Counted from the first letter of the stretch, positions 18,301 through 28,607 are shown. The stretch is DNA of 64,000 bases from Sedimenticola sp. (GCA_027026755.1 JALVNE010000235.1:1-64000); one strand, 5' to 3'. Notes: generated by a model not told the origin, from the letters alone. Program-made: numbers and translations.

Positions 18301-19128
18301 ATGGTATTGCCAAGCGAAAATGTCGAGCAGATTCTGTATGCTGAACCGGAGCAGGTTCAAGCCCTGGGCAATGGTTGGAGTTATCTGCATGAGGGCCGGC
18401 CCTATGTATTGCGCAGTCTCGACAATATTCTGGGGCTGCGGGAAGACTCCGCAGCATCGTTTGCCGGGGGCGGCGTGGTCCTGTTGCTGCGAATCGGAGG
18501 CAGGGCGCGAGCGATCTATGTCGACTCGGTACTCGAGCGACGGGAAGTCATCGTACAGCCCCTGAGCAAATGGCTCGGTTCGGTCCAGGGCGTGATTGGC
18601 GCCTGCGTTCTGGCCGATGGCGGCGTAGGTGCCGTATTGGACCTGGATACCCTGTTGACGGGCAATGTTCACGGCTCATCGCCCGTATTCACGCCTGCCG
18701 ACGGAGCACTTGAATCCCGTCAAAGTGCTCGTTCCAAAACCATCATGGTGGTCGATGACTCTCTGAGTGCCAGGGAGGCAGCAGCGATCGTACTGGAACG
18801 CGCGGGTTATGATGTGGTGACGGCCATCGATGGTTTCGATGCGATACGCAAAATGGAACAGGCAATTCCTGCGTTGGCCCTGGTTGATATGGAAATGCCG
18901 AACATGAACGGCATCGAATTGACGCGTCATATACGAACGACCGGGGAACTGAGTGACCTGCCGGTACTCATGCTAACGTCCCGTTCCTCATCCAAGCACA
19001 GGGAAATGGCGCTTGCAGCCGGCGTGGATGCTTATGTGACCAAGCCTTTTGATGAGGGGGAACTGTTGAAGATCATCGACAAGCATATTCGTGAGCGCAG
19101 TCAGCTGGCAACAGAGGTCTATTCATGA
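15355..19128 (+). CDS. Hybrid CheA-type histidine kinase with multiple Hpt modules and C-terminal receiver, ChpA-like
   Basis: A 1257-residue hub kinase. An N-terminal helical segment (1-125) is followed by a variable linker and Hpt module 1 with His246 (LPHTIKG). Hpt module 2 has His395 (LAHTVKG). A third Hpt-like segment around 545-570 has Leu553 where the phospho-His should be. The dimerisation region starts near 645. The ATPase domain has the N box at 836-845 (RNAVDHG), DDGAG at 880-884 and GRGVGLDVV at 929-937. A CheW-like domain follows, then a receiver with Asp1134/Asp1135, phospho-acceptor Asp1178 and Lys1230. The architecture matches ChpA of Pil-Chp systems but with fewer Hpt/Spt modules. 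Its stop overlaps the next start (ATGA). Confidence 0.94.
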   Translation: MAYSLGQKLVPELKRLVAALADQDGQVDEVLEDIADLAAEEGLEQLAELADYLLILNDLGGEAQVREDIAAWLDVLATIDETNANAVSQQLSLLYAKLRADIKQLADLDIGEDLLDRLYSFLAPTQQSAPASEAREKHAAEQGLGPLDHETTAGMAAIVEDAVPDVGGSCSADASAVAPEPEARSSSELAPEKTVSLLHTKEGINPRLVDAFNQETLPQIDSLVERLANQTPGQWPEHDALVRLPHTIKGAAAVIGLGPLAALAEALENALDNMPDTGPSLQQQSLLRKAAQQLEALANAWKEKVPFSIQALQAVVQQLREAFQENATVTESPQSAQDPMESMWLEPKPDLDPRLRDSFFLETPDQVMELAQLLQLASSRDTEDIDINAAMRLAHTVKGSANLAGLMMLQDLAHLLEDLLQALGEHGGLEEHKELLSEAGDLLSLIGEALESRSQQIEAPVAELASRLWKAVDQVTVGGGDRQDDAEDVDHGAAESVADDAFALLAWAEDAPEAQVDAFFEQAPDEMKELAAILAEGGSLEAGQIKAFVESALQIKQSAASIGLDAIARLFAAMVSFVARFSAGPPSSADRDLIARASAALLNLSGALAGENDPDPAIQDLSMALEKAARTPLSTRPEKPAASSVAGEQVIRIPLASLNQLLSQVGELSSNNTLMRNSLEKVTHLLQSLLQKGAHARELLQELSLLVETGNLGTSLAATSMSEMDPLEMDQYNALHSQTSTFAEALTDTLVLQRQANVELEHARGFVGVQERLSREISEIVLAARMVSVGSLIPRMERIVREAGRATGKKVRLRVQGEHLLLDTNVLNVIRDPLMHLLRNAVDHGIEPADVRRAKGKPEEGDIQLNFIHKGARILIQVIDDGAGFSFAAISEAAKRQHIDVSRLDQQELLQLLTQPGFTTRKKVSSLSGRGVGLDVVRTAVETVKGSLRLSQSEAGGSQFEMLVPITLVSVPSLFVEVSGQIMVLPSENVEQILYAEPEQVQALGNGWSYLHEGRPYVLRSLDNILGLREDSAASFAGGGVVLLLRIGGRARAIYVDSVLERREVIVQPLSKWLGSVQGVIGACVLADGGVGAVLDLDTLLTGNVHGSSPVFTPADGALESRQSARSKTIMVVDDSLSAREAAAIVLERAGYDVVTAIDGFDAIRKMEQAIPALALVDMEMPNMNGIELTRHIRTTGELSDLPVLMLTSRSSSKHREMALAAGVDAYVTKPFDEGELLKIIDKHIRERSQLATEVYS

Positions 19129-19616
19129 GTTCGCAAGCGGATCTTTCCCTGGCTTCCACGGACACCTGGCTGCGCCTGCTGGTTGATGGCGGGTCTTTCG
19201 TGGTGGCAAAAAATCAGGTTCATTCGCTGGATGAAGCAAACCAACTCGGCATCGATGCCCATCGGGGTGAGCTATTCATGCTCAATGAGGCAGGCTGGCC
19301 GGTGTTCGATATCGACCTGCAACTGGATCCGCAACCGGTAGTGAAAAGGCGTTTCCTGCTGTTCCTGAAAAATTTGGCGGTTCCAGTGGGTATTCTGGCC
19401 GATGAGGTGGATATCCTGATGGCCGAAGATGTAAAAGCACGGGTAAGCGTTCCCGGTGTGTTTGAAAATGTTCATTATCTGAAATCCATGTTGATCCTGC
19501 GGGATGAGTCCATCGTTGCCGAAGTCGATGCCATGATGCTGGGGCTGCATCTGTACAAATCCCTGCCGGAGGGTTTGATCGAAACAGACGCTGTAAAGGA
19601 AGAAAACCATGGATAA
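19125..19616 (+). CDS. Divergent CheW-like protein
   Basis: A 163-residue protein whose pattern of short beta strands (WLRLLVDGGSFVVAKNQVHSL, GWPVFDIDLQL, RFLLFLKNLAVPVGILADEVDIL, HYLKSMLILRDESIVAEVDA) follows the CheW fold, although overall similarity is weak. It has no other domain. The ATG overlaps the cheA stop by 4 bases, so translation is coupled to the kinase. It may be the counterpart of ChpC, the accessory CheW of Pil-Chp systems. Assignment rests on fold pattern and position. Confidence 0.65.
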   Translation: MSSQADLSLASTDTWLRLLVDGGSFVVAKNQVHSLDEANQLGIDAHRGELFMLNEAGWPVFDIDLQLDPQPVVKRRFLLFLKNLAVPVGILADEVDILMAEDVKARVSVPGVFENVHYLKSMLILRDESIVAEVDAMMLGLHLYKSLPEGLIETDAVKEENHG

Positions 19617-20139
19617 TGCTGTCGAAGCCTGGTTGTTGAAAACTGGCGGCGCACTCGATCTGGCTGTGGGTTCGGAGGCTTTGGTGCAATTGATCGAGTC
19701 GCCATCCGTCTATCCTGTGCCGGGAGCGCCCCTGCATGTACGCTTCGTCATGTTGTGGCAGGAACAGATCGTGCCGGTTTTGGACCCACATGCCTGGCTG
19801 TTTGGCAGTGCACTTCGATCAGCAAAATATATAGCGCTGGTCGCTTATCAGACGGCGCCAATGACTCCACTGAAATATGGTGCAGTGTCTTTGGCAGAAA
19901 TACCGGAATCCATTCGGGTTCAAGACAATATGGCCGCAGATTTGCAGTTCAGTTTGCCGGAAAACGTGCAAGCAGCCTGTCTGAGCGTATTCAAAGCAGC
20001 CGGGCAAAAGGTATTGGTGCCGGATCTGCAACGGATATTTGATGGATGGGGTCGGAGTCAAATTCCACCCGAGCTGCCACAGGGGACGGAATCAGACGCT
20101 TCCATGCCATCAAATCCTCCCGACATCCTCCCCATTTGA
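19609..20139 (+). CDS. CheW-like protein with C-terminus encoded by a repeat
   Basis: A 176-residue reading frame overlapping the previous gene by 8 bases. Residues 1-147 have the CheW pattern, including the segment LVQLIESPSVYPVPGAPLHV and the IVPVLDPHAWLFG strand. From about residue 148 (20048) the frame runs straight through the first family C repeat, so the last 29 residues and the stop codon are repeat-derived. The native 3' end was probably lost or replaced when the repeat arrived. CheW folds usually end near the preceding hydrophobic stretch, so the protein may still work. It is the last gene of the chemosensory operon. Confidence 0.7.
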   Translation: MDNAVEAWLLKTGGALDLAVGSEALVQLIESPSVYPVPGAPLHVRFVMLWQEQIVPVLDPHAWLFGSALRSAKYIALVAYQTAPMTPLKYGAVSLAEIPESIRVQDNMAADLQFSLPENVQAACLSVFKAAGQKVLVPDLQRIFDGWGRSQIPPELPQGTESDASMPSNPPDILPI

Positions 20140-20149
20140 CTCCGACCCC
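20048..20149. repeat. Family C repeat, tandem copy 1
   Basis: 102 bp bounded by GGGGTCGGAGTCAAATTCC and CATTTGACTCCGACCCC. It overlaps the end of the preceding CheW-like reading frame and supplies its stop. Copies 2 and 3 follow at a 119-120 bp period, separated by nearly identical 18-bp spacers (GCCCCACCAACTGCTTCA and GCCCCACCAACTGCTCCA). Confidence 0.9.
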
Positions 20150-20167
20150 GCCCCACCAACTGCTTCA

Positions 20168-20268
20168 GGGGTCGGAGTCAAATTCGACCCGGGTTGCACA
20201 GGGGAGGGAATCAGACGCTTCCACGCCATCGAATCCTCCCAACATCCTCCCCATCTGACTCCGACCCC
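20168..20268. repeat. Family C repeat, tandem copy 2
   Basis: 101 bp with the same termini and interior as copy 1; differences are scattered single bases. Because spacer and element repeat together, the array looks like tandem duplication of a 119-120 bp unit rather than three independent insertions. Confidence 0.9.
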
Positions 20269-20286
20269 GCCCCACCAACTGCTCCA

Positions 20287-20387
20287 GGGGTCGGAGTCGA
20301 ATTCCACCCGGGTTGCACAGGGGACGGAATCAGACGCTTCCATGCCATCGAATCCTCCCGACATCCTCTCCATTTGACTCCGACCCC
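20287..20387. repeat. Family C repeat, tandem copy 3
   Basis: 101 bp, starting GGGGTCGGAGTCGAATTCC and ending CCATTTGACTCCGACCCC. It ends 11 bases before the glgA stop codon, so the array fills the convergent gap between the chemosensory operon and the glycogen operon and could form strong two-way terminator hairpins. Confidence 0.9.
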
Positions 20388-20398
20388 TGATCCTGAGG

Positions 20399-21865
20399 TT
20401 ACGCAATTTCTTCATACAAACGGATATATTCCGCCGCGCTATGGGTCCAGCCAAAATCCTGTAACATGGCCGTGCGTACGAGTCGGTGCCAGTACTTGGG
20501 ATGACGGTACAGCTCCAGAGCGCGCTCCACGGTGGCCAACATGGCGGCGGCGCTGGGTTCGTGGAAGACGAAACCGGTGGCGGTGCCCTTGTCCAGGTTC
20601 TCCGGGGTGGCGTCTATGACCGTGTCCGCCAGCCCGCCCACATGGTGCACCAGAGGCGGGGTGCCGTAGCGCAGACTGTACATCTGGTTCAGGCCGCAGG
20701 GCTCGAAGCGCGAGGGCATGAGGAAGATGTCGGAACCTGCCTCGATGCGGTGGGCCAGTTCTTCGGAATAGCCCAGGGTGAGGAGCAACCGCTGGGGATA
20801 AAGGGCTGCCAGCTCGCGCAGGGCATTTTCGAAATGCGCTTCGCCGGAGCCGAGAATCACGAAACGGGCGTTGTGGTTGTCCAGGATATGGGGGATCACC
20901 TGCAGTATCAGATCCACGCCTTTCTGTTCCACCAAGCGACCGATGAAGCCCAGCAGGGGAGCGTCCAAATCCTTTTGTTTCACCGCCACGCCCAGCTGCT
21001 CCAGCAGTTTCTGCTTGTTGGCGCGCTTGCCGGCCAGGTAGCGGTGTTTCACCGAGTAATGCTCTGGCAGGTAGCTGTCAGTGGCGGGGTTCCAGATCTC
21101 CTGATCGATACCGTTGAGTATGCCGCTGAGCTTGTGGGCATGGGCGCGCAGGACGCCGTCGAAGCCGTAGCCGAAACCGGGGGTCTGAATTTCCTGGGCA
21201 TAGGTGGGGCTGACCGTGGTGACGCGGTCGGCAAACACGATGCCGCCCTTGAGCATGGAGAAATTGCCGAAGAATTCCAGGGCGTCCGCGGACCACCATT
21301 CGGCGGGCAGATGCAGGCGGGTGAATTCTTCGTGGGAAAACACGCCGCTGTAGGACAGGTTGTGGATGGTGTACACGCTGGCCGGGGATTCTGGCGCCAG
21401 CTTGAGCAGGGCCGGCAGCAGGCCGGTCTGCCAGTCGTGGGCATGCACCACATCGGGTTTCCAGTCGAGGATTTCCCTGCTGGCGGCCAGCTGCGCCACG
21501 GCCCGGGAGAACACGGTGAAACGGTCGGCATTGTCATGCCAGTTGTACCCGTCGGGATGCAGATAGGGGCTGCCGGGGCGGTCGAACAGGTCCGGGGCAT
21601 CCACCAGCAGCAGAGGCACGCCCAGATAATGATCCCGGGTTTCCAGGATGCGCACGTCATGAATACGGCTGGCCCCTTGCACGCGCAGCCAGCCAGCGAT
21701 GCGCATGTCGTTGATCTGTTCCAGCACCAGGCGGTAGGCAGGCAGGATCACCCGCACCTCCTGGCCTTGCTGCTGCAGGGCCCGGGGCAGGGCGTGGATC
21801 ACGTCTCCCAGGCCGCCGGTCTTGACCAGGGGATAGGCTTCGCTTGCGGCAAACAGAATCTTCAT
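20399..21865 (-). CDS. glgA: Glycogen synthase GlgA
   Basis: Adds glucose from ADP-glucose to the non-reducing end of growing alpha-1,4-glucan (GT5). The 488-residue protein has the N-terminal ADP-glucose motif with Lys15 (KTGGLGDV), the HAHDWQTGLLP loop, GFIGRLVEQKGVDL at the start of the second Rossmann lobe, and the MPSRFEPCGLNQMYSLRYGT catalytic segment. It is the last gene of the glycogen operon, 13 bases after glgB. Confidence 0.97.
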   Translation of the reverse strand: MKILFAASEAYPLVKTGGLGDVIHALPRALQQQGQEVRVILPAYRLVLEQINDMRIAGWLRVQGASRIHDVRILETRDHYLGVPLLLVDAPDLFDRPGSPYLHPDGYNWHDNADRFTVFSRAVAQLAASREILDWKPDVVHAHDWQTGLLPALLKLAPESPASVYTIHNLSYSGVFSHEEFTRLHLPAEWWSADALEFFGNFSMLKGGIVFADRVTTVSPTYAQEIQTPGFGYGFDGVLRAHAHKLSGILNGIDQEIWNPATDSYLPEHYSVKHRYLAGKRANKQKLLEQLGVAVKQKDLDAPLLGFIGRLVEQKGVDLILQVIPHILDNHNARFVILGSGEAHFENALRELAALYPQRLLLTLGYSEELAHRIEAGSDIFLMPSRFEPCGLNQMYSLRYGTPPLVHHVGGLADTVIDATPENLDKGTATGFVFHEPSAAAMLATVERALELYRHPKYWHRLVRTAMLQDFGWTHSAAEYIRLYEEIA

Positions 21866-21878
21866 GGCTCGATGTCGA

Positions 21879-24047
21879 TCAGTCGGGTTTGAGGAACAGG
21901 GCGCCCAGGGGCGGCAGGGTCAGCTCCAGAGAATGCTCGAATCCCATCCAGGGCACGGCCTCTGCGGCGATGCGCCCGGCATTGCCCATGTTGCTGCCGC
22001 CGTACCAGGCCGAGTCGCTGTTCAGACATTCGTGGTACTCGCCAGGGGCGGGCACGCCGATACGATACCCCAGGCGGGGTACGGGGGTGAAATTGAACAC
22101 ACAGAGCAGCACATCCGCCGGGTTGCCGTGGCTGCGGCGGATGAAGCTGAGGATGGACTGCTCGCTGTCGTGGCAGTCTATCCACTGGAAGCCGGCGGGG
22201 TCGAAGTCGGTTTCATGCAGGGCGGCTTCGCGGCGGTACAGCTGATTGAGGTCCGTCACCAGCTTGTGTATGCCCTGGTGATCGGGCATGTCCATCAGGG
22301 GCCAGTCCAAGGCTGTCTTGGCATCCCATTCCGTCCACTGGCCGAATTCGCCGCCCATGAACAGCAGTTTCTTGCCGGGATGGGCGTATTGGTAGGCATA
22401 GAGCAGGCGCAGATTGGCGAAACGCTGCCAAAGGTCGCCGGGCATCTTGTCCAGCATGCTCTTCTTCAGGTGCACTACTTCGTCGTGAGAGAAGGGCAGC
22501 ACGAAGTTCTCGGTCCACAGGTAGAGCTGGCTGAAGGTGAGCTTGTCGTGGTGGTACTTGCGATAGATGGGATCGGTTTCCATATAGGACAGGGTGTCGT
22601 GCATCCAGCCCATGTTCCATTTCATGGAGAAGCCCAGGCCGCCCATGTAGGGCGGGCGCGACACCATGGGCCAGGCGGTGGATTCCTCGGCCACGGTGAT
22701 CACACCGGGGAAGCTGGTATGCACCACCTCGTTCATCTCGCGCAGGAAGTCGATGGCTTCCAGATGCTCGCGGCCGCCGTAGCGGTTGGGGGCCCAGTCG
22801 CCGTCCTCCCGGGAATAGTCCAGATAGAGCATGGAGGCCACGGCGTCCACGCGCAGGCCGTCGATATGGAATTCCTCGATCCAGTACAGGGCGTTGGCCA
22901 CCAGGAAGTTGCGCACCTCGTTGCGGCCGAAGTCGAAGATCAGGGTGCCCCAGTCGCGGTGTTCCCCCTTGCGCGGGTCGGCATGTTCATACAAAGGCTC
23001 GCCAGTGAAGCGGGCCAGGGCGAATTCGTCTTTAGGAAAATGGGCCGGCACCCAGTCCAGCAGCACGCCTATGCCATGCTGATGGCAGCTATCGATGAAG
23101 TGCCGCAGGTCGTCGGGGCTGCCGAAACGGGAGCTGGGGGCATAGTAGCCGGATACCTGGTAGCCCCAGGATTCATCCAGCGGGTGTTCCATGACCGGCA
23201 GCAGCTCGATGTGGGTGTAACCCAGGTCGCGCACCCAGGGCACCAGTTCGTCCGCCAGTTCCCGCCAGCTGTAGAAACTGCCGTCCTCATGCTGGCGCCA
23301 GGAGCCGGGATGGATTTCGTAGATGGAGACGGGCTTGCGCTGCCAGTCCCAGGCCTGGCGTTGCTCCAGCCAGTCGCCATCCTCCCAGGCGTATTCATCG
23401 GCGGGGGTGACCAGGGAGGTGGTGTCCGGGCGCAGGGCCATGCGCCGGGCGTAAGGGTCGGTCTTGGTGATGAGCTGGCCCTGCTGACTGAGGATTTCGA
23501 ACTTGTAGGCGTCTCCGGGGTGCAGACCGGGGATGAACAGCTCCCAGACGCCGGAATGGCCCCGGTTGCGCATGGGGTGACGCAGACCGTTCCAGCCGTT
23601 GAAATCACCGATGACGCTGACCCGCTGCACATGGGGCGCCCACACGGAGAACAGGCAGCCCGGGATGCCGTCGATGTCTTTCATCTGCGCGCCCAGGATG
23701 CGCCAGGCGTGGCGGTGCCGGCCTTCGTTGAACAGATGCAGATCCCAGTCCGGCAGTTGGGGCTCGAAGCTGTAGGGGGAGACAACCTCGTGCCAGCTGC
23801 CGTCATGCTTTTCCTGCCAGCGCAGGCGGTAGTGGACGGGCAGCTTGTCGTGCTGTTTCTGGTCCAGGCGGACCACGAACAGGTCACTGCCTTCCACCCG
23901 GTTCATGGGGCCCAGGCCCGCCACTTCCACCTGTTCGGCGCTGGGCATGAAGGCGCGGATGATCCAGCCCTGGTTCAGGGGATGGCGGCCCAGATAGTCG
24001 AAGGGATCGTGATGACGGCCTTGCTGCAGTCGTTCCAGATGATTCAT
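21879..24047 (-). CDS. glgB: 1,4-alpha-glucan branching enzyme GlgB
   Basis: Cuts alpha-1,4 chains and rejoins them as alpha-1,6 branches (GH13 subfamily 9). At 722 residues it includes the N-terminal N1 and CBM48-like modules (about 1-210), the catalytic barrel and a C-terminal beta domain. The nucleophile is Asp401 in [10 protein letters not shown] and the acid/base is Glu454 in VAEESTAWP, agreeing with Asp405/Glu458 of E. coli; the [13 protein letters not shown] segment carries the third acidic residue. The gene start overlaps the malQ stop by 4 bases. Confidence 0.97.
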   Translation of the reverse strand: MNHLERLQQGRHHDPFDYLGRHPLNQGWIIRAFMPSAEQVEVAGLGPMNRVEGSDLFVVRLDQKQHDKLPVHYRLRWQEKHDGSWHEVVSPYSFEPQLPDWDLHLFNEGRHRHAWRILGAQMKDIDGIPGCLFSVWAPHVQRVSVIGDFNGWNGLRHPMRNRGHSGVWELFIPGLHPGDAYKFEILSQQGQLITKTDPYARRMALRPDTTSLVTPADEYAWEDGDWLEQRQAWDWQRKPVSIYEIHPGSWRQHEDGSFYSWRELADELVPWVRDLGYTHIELLPVMEHPLDESWGYQVSGYYAPSSRFGSPDDLRHFIDSCHQHGIGVLLDWVPAHFPKDEFALARFTGEPLYEHADPRKGEHRDWGTLIFDFGRNEVRNFLVANALYWIEEFHIDGLRVDAVASMLYLDYSREDGDWAPNRYGGREHLEAIDFLREMNEVVHTSFPGVITVAEESTAWPMVSRPPYMGGLGFSMKWNMGWMHDTLSYMETDPIYRKYHHDKLTFSQLYLWTENFVLPFSHDEVVHLKKSMLDKMPGDLWQRFANLRLLYAYQYAHPGKKLLFMGGEFGQWTEWDAKTALDWPLMDMPDHQGIHKLVTDLNQLYRREAALHETDFDPAGFQWIDCHDSEQSILSFIRRSHGNPADVLLCVFNFTPVPRLGYRIGVPAPGEYHECLNSDSAWYGGSNMGNAGRIAAEAVPWMGFEHSLELTLPPLGALFLKPD

Positions 24048-25405
24048 GGCGTGACTTTCCGTTTACTGTTGATGACCTGTTCAAGAATATGTGTGGACAG
24101 ATCCGGGGCGGACAGGGAGTCGGCGGACAGGCGCCAGCGCCAGTTGCCGTTGGGGACTCCCGGCGTGTTCATGCGTGCTTCGCTGCCCAGTTTGAGAAAA
24201 TCCTGCATGGGCACGATGGCCAGGTTGGCACGGGTCTGGAACAGGGTGGCGATCATGGCGTCCACGGGATCGTCGCCAGGCTGCATGTGCAGCATATCCT
24301 GTACCAGCTGGCGGGTCGGTTCGTCCAAAGAACGGTACCAGCCCAGAGTGGTGTCGTTGTCATGGGTGCCGGTATAGGCCACGCAGTCCGGGGTGATGTT
24401 CACGGGTTTGTGCGGGTTGTCCTCGAAGGCATCGAAGGCGAACTGCAACACGGCCATGCCGGGCAAATGGTATTTGTTCTTCAGGGCCTTCACTTCCGGG
24501 GTGATGATGCCCAGGTCTTCGGCTACCAGAGGCAGGGGGTCTATGCCTTTCTGCAGGGTGGCGAGGAGGGCGTCGCCGGGCACTTCCTGCCAGTGACCGT
24601 TTGCCGCCGTCTGCTCATGGGCGGGAATCATCCACACGGCCTGCAGGCCGCGGAAGTGGTCGATGCGTACCAGGTCGAACCAGCGGAAGTGATGGCGCAT
24701 GCGCGCCAGCCACCACTGGAAACCCTCTTGCTGATGGTAATCCCAGTCGTAGTGGGGGTTGCCCCAGCGCTGGCCGGTTTCTGAGAAATAGTCGGGTGGT
24801 ACGCCAGCCACCCAGCTGGGCTGTCCCTCCCCGTCCAAAAGAAAACGCCGGGGGCAGGCCCAGACATCGGCGCTGTCATGAGCGATGAAGATGGGCATGT
24901 CGCCGAACAGGCGGATATCGAGGGTTTTGGCCCTGGCGCGCAGCTCCTGCCAGCGCCGGTGCAGCTGGTATTGCTGCCAGCGGATGTCGCGCAGGGCCTC
25001 CGCATGCTCCCGGCTGAAGCGTTTCAGGGTTTCTTCGTCCCGCCAGCGGTAGGCCTCTGGCCACTGATACCAGGCCTGGTGCTGTTGCTGTTCCTTGATG
25101 ACCACGAACAGGGCGTAGTCTTCCAGCCAATGACCTTCCTCGGTGCAAAATTCGGCAAAGCCTGCGTCGGACTCCTGATAGGGCGGAATCTCCTCGAGCA
25201 GGACCGGGTTGGTGGCAAAGGCGGACAGACACTGGTAGGGAGAAAGATCCGCCTGGGGCACGCCCAGGGGCAGCATCTGCCATACGCTCAGGCCGCTGGC
25301 CGCCATGAAGTCCAGCCAGGCGCCGGCATCGTCCAGGGTGCCTGAGGGCAGGGATGTCGGATGCAACAGCACCCCGGCCCGGCGTTGGCTGAAATCATAG
25401 GACAT
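24044..25405 (-). CDS. malQ: 4-alpha-glucanotransferase MalQ
   Basis: Disproportionates maltodextrins (GH77, amylomaltase), feeding short chains back to phosphorylase and synthase. The 453-residue product has the opening [15 protein letters not shown], catalytic Asp in [10 protein letters not shown], Glu in [11 protein letters not shown], and Asp in [14 protein letters not shown]. It is of the short, plant/Thermus-like form, without the long N-terminal extension of enteric MalQ. GAGG lies 8 bases before the ATG. It sits between GH57 and glgB, which points to glycogen trimming rather than maltose uptake. Confidence 0.95.
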   Translation of the reverse strand: MSYDFSQRRAGVLLHPTSLPSGTLDDAGAWLDFMAASGLSVWQMLPLGVPQADLSPYQCLSAFATNPVLLEEIPPYQESDAGFAEFCTEEGHWLEDYALFVVIKEQQQHQAWYQWPEAYRWRDEETLKRFSREHAEALRDIRWQQYQLHRRWQELRARAKTLDIRLFGDMPIFIAHDSADVWACPRRFLLDGEGQPSWVAGVPPDYFSETGQRWGNPHYDWDYHQQEGFQWWLARMRHHFRWFDLVRIDHFRGLQAVWMIPAHEQTAANGHWQEVPGDALLATLQKGIDPLPLVAEDLGIITPEVKALKNKYHLPGMAVLQFAFDAFEDNPHKPVNITPDCVAYTGTHDNDTTLGWYRSLDEPTRQLVQDMLHMQPGDDPVDAMIATLFQTRANLAIVPMQDFLKLGSEARMNTPGVPNGNWRWRLSADSLSAPDLSTHILEQVINSKRKVTP

Positions 25406-25415
25406 GGCCGGGGCC

Positions 25416-27116
25416 TCAGTTCCTTCTCATGGTGCCGGCATTTTCCATGTGGCCGCCACCGCTGGATACCGGCGTGTCCAGCGAGGCCGGGGGGGTCTCG
25501 TTCAGCATGCAGTACAGGGTCTTGAGCTGGGTGCGAAACAGACGGTCGAAATCGTTGACGCTGTCCGAGGGATTGTAGTCGCCGAACCACCAGAACCAGT
25601 CTGAGCCTTCGCAGACGGCCAGCATGCGCCGGGCCTGTTCCGCGCTGGCCTCGTCCATGGTACCGATCTTGCGGTCGAACACTTCTTTGACCTCCACCAG
25701 CAGATCCCAGGCGCGGTTCTTGTCGGGAGAGCCGATCCAGGTGGAGAAACTGCCGTACACCCAACTGCCCGCCACCAGGTGGGACAAAGTGTCTCTGCGG
25801 GCGAGTGTGCCGGCTTTGGAGAAGGTGATGCTGTTGACGAAATCGCTGTTCTCGATGGCGCGGTAAAGGGCGTCCAGGAAGTAGTGGCCATTGTCCGGGT
25901 AGTATTCCCAGGCGTTTTCCCCGTCCAGTATGACGGAAACCACATGCCGGTCCGCTTCGTCTCCGAGAGAGGTGGCAATACGGTGCAAATGGCCCATGAA
26001 GTCGGCAACGGCATCGTCGGCATGCCATTTGCTGTATTCGAAGCCGATGAGGTCGGAAAGGCCATCGTCGCGGAAATACACGAGGGTCTGTTTTTCCTGC
26101 AACCGGTAGGGGATGAACAAGGCTTTGCGGCAGGCCATCTCGTCCGGATTACAGGCGGAGGTGAGGCAGCTGTGATGCCAGACGGCTTCACCAGAAGCCG
26201 TCCACTGGATGTCCATTTCGTCCAGAAGGGCGATGGCGTCATCGCTGATGGCGCCCTCGGATAGCCAGACGCCCTTGGGGCGAAAACCAAAGAAGCGCTC
26301 GAAACATTCCAGGCCGTGCTGCAGATGCCAGCGGGAGCGTTCCACGCCGCCAGGGTAGCCGGCGTGCTCCGGCATGGGGGCGTCGGGCTGGGATTCCTTC
26401 ATGTTGCCGAAATCATTGAGCAGGGGAATGATGGGATGTCCCCAGGGGGTCATGGATATTTCTATCTGGCCGCTTTCTGCCAGCTTGCGGTAGCGGGGAA
26501 TGAGGCTTTCCAGGGTTTCGCGGATGATCACCAGCAGTTCATGGCGGTCCTCCATGGTGAAGCGCTTGGCGCGCTCCATGAGGCGGCGCACGGCGGGCGT
26601 CTGCTTCAGGCGGTGACTGCACCAGGCCAGGTGGTACCAGACCAGCAGGTCCACGAAATACTGGTCATCCAGGTAGGAAACCAGAATCTCCTGCCCCCCG
26701 AGCTGTTCTTCCAGGGGAAACATCTGCAGCAGCCCCTGGAACTGGGGATAGGGCTCGATCATGCGTGGCGCATGGGCGCGGCGGCAGGCCTGGATCAGCT
26801 CCCGCCGCCCCTTGGCGTTGTCGGGAATGGGGGTGGCGCCGGCAAGCATGCTCAGCATGCTGTCGTCCATGCTGTCGCCGGTGTCCAGAAACCGTGCTAT
26901 CTGGTTTGCGTAGTCCGTCAACTGTTCCAGCAGCACGGGCGCAAAGTTCACCACGGCCTTCATCTGCGGATGCCGCTCCAGATGCGCGGCCATGTCGTCA
27001 TAGTCCTTGATGCCGTGCAGATAGACCCAGGGCAGCTGGAATTCGCCGTCCAGTCCCTTGCGGTAATAGGGCTGGTGCATGTGCCAGCAAAGCGCCAGGT
27101 TGAGTTTTTTGGTCAT
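25416..27116 (-). CDS. Glycoside hydrolase family 57 protein
   Basis: A 566-residue GH57 enzyme, expected to act on alpha-1,4-glucans as amylase or glucanotransferase in the cytoplasm (no signal peptide). The conserved regions appear in order: LCWHMHQPYY at the start, then GVWLSEGAISDD with the candidate nucleophile Glu, EAVWHH, and VVSVILDGENAWEYYP with the candidate acid/base Asp. GH57 also contains branching enzymes, but the larger insertions of those are not evident and glgB is already present. Its place between glgC and malQ ties it to glycogen turnover. Confidence 0.92.
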   Translation of the reverse strand: MTKKLNLALCWHMHQPYYRKGLDGEFQLPWVYLHGIKDYDDMAAHLERHPQMKAVVNFAPVLLEQLTDYANQIARFLDTGDSMDDSMLSMLAGATPIPDNAKGRRELIQACRRAHAPRMIEPYPQFQGLLQMFPLEEQLGGQEILVSYLDDQYFVDLLVWYHLAWCSHRLKQTPAVRRLMERAKRFTMEDRHELLVIIRETLESLIPRYRKLAESGQIEISMTPWGHPIIPLLNDFGNMKESQPDAPMPEHAGYPGGVERSRWHLQHGLECFERFFGFRPKGVWLSEGAISDDAIALLDEMDIQWTASGEAVWHHSCLTSACNPDEMACRKALFIPYRLQEKQTLVYFRDDGLSDLIGFEYSKWHADDAVADFMGHLHRIATSLGDEADRHVVSVILDGENAWEYYPDNGHYFLDALYRAIENSDFVNSITFSKAGTLARRDTLSHLVAGSWVYGSFSTWIGSPDKNRAWDLLVEVKEVFDRKIGTMDEASAEQARRMLAVCEGSDWFWWFGDYNPSDSVNDFDRLFRTQLKTLYCMLNETPPASLDTPVSSGGGHMENAGTMRRN

Positions 27117-27287
27117 TTCGAGGATCTCTGGTTCAAATCTGGACGAAAGGGTAGCTGCCCGACGGTTTCAGGAACAGAAAATTCATGGTATCCACCTCAT
27201 CTGGATGTTTTCTGTCCGCATCCTTGCCGGCGGGGCATTCACCGGACCTGGCGGCTGCCGGGTACGGGTCCATGACCTGTTCAGCGC

Positions 27288-28607
<1,320 letters not shown>

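Noticed and set aside
20039-20377. Repetitive reading frames through the family C array
   Set aside because: Their apparent protein repeats only reflect the DNA repeats; no start signal or known domain.
20048-20387. CRISPR-like array of three repeats
   Set aside because: Repeats are about 101 bp, far too long, and the 18-bp spacers are nearly identical to each other. No cas genes nearby. It is a tandem palindromic repeat.
21864-24377. Long open frame of 837 codons on the plus strand over glgB
   Set aside because: It is the complement of a GC-rich gene; the product is low-complexity with no family features, while the minus strand encodes a full GlgB with catalytic residues.
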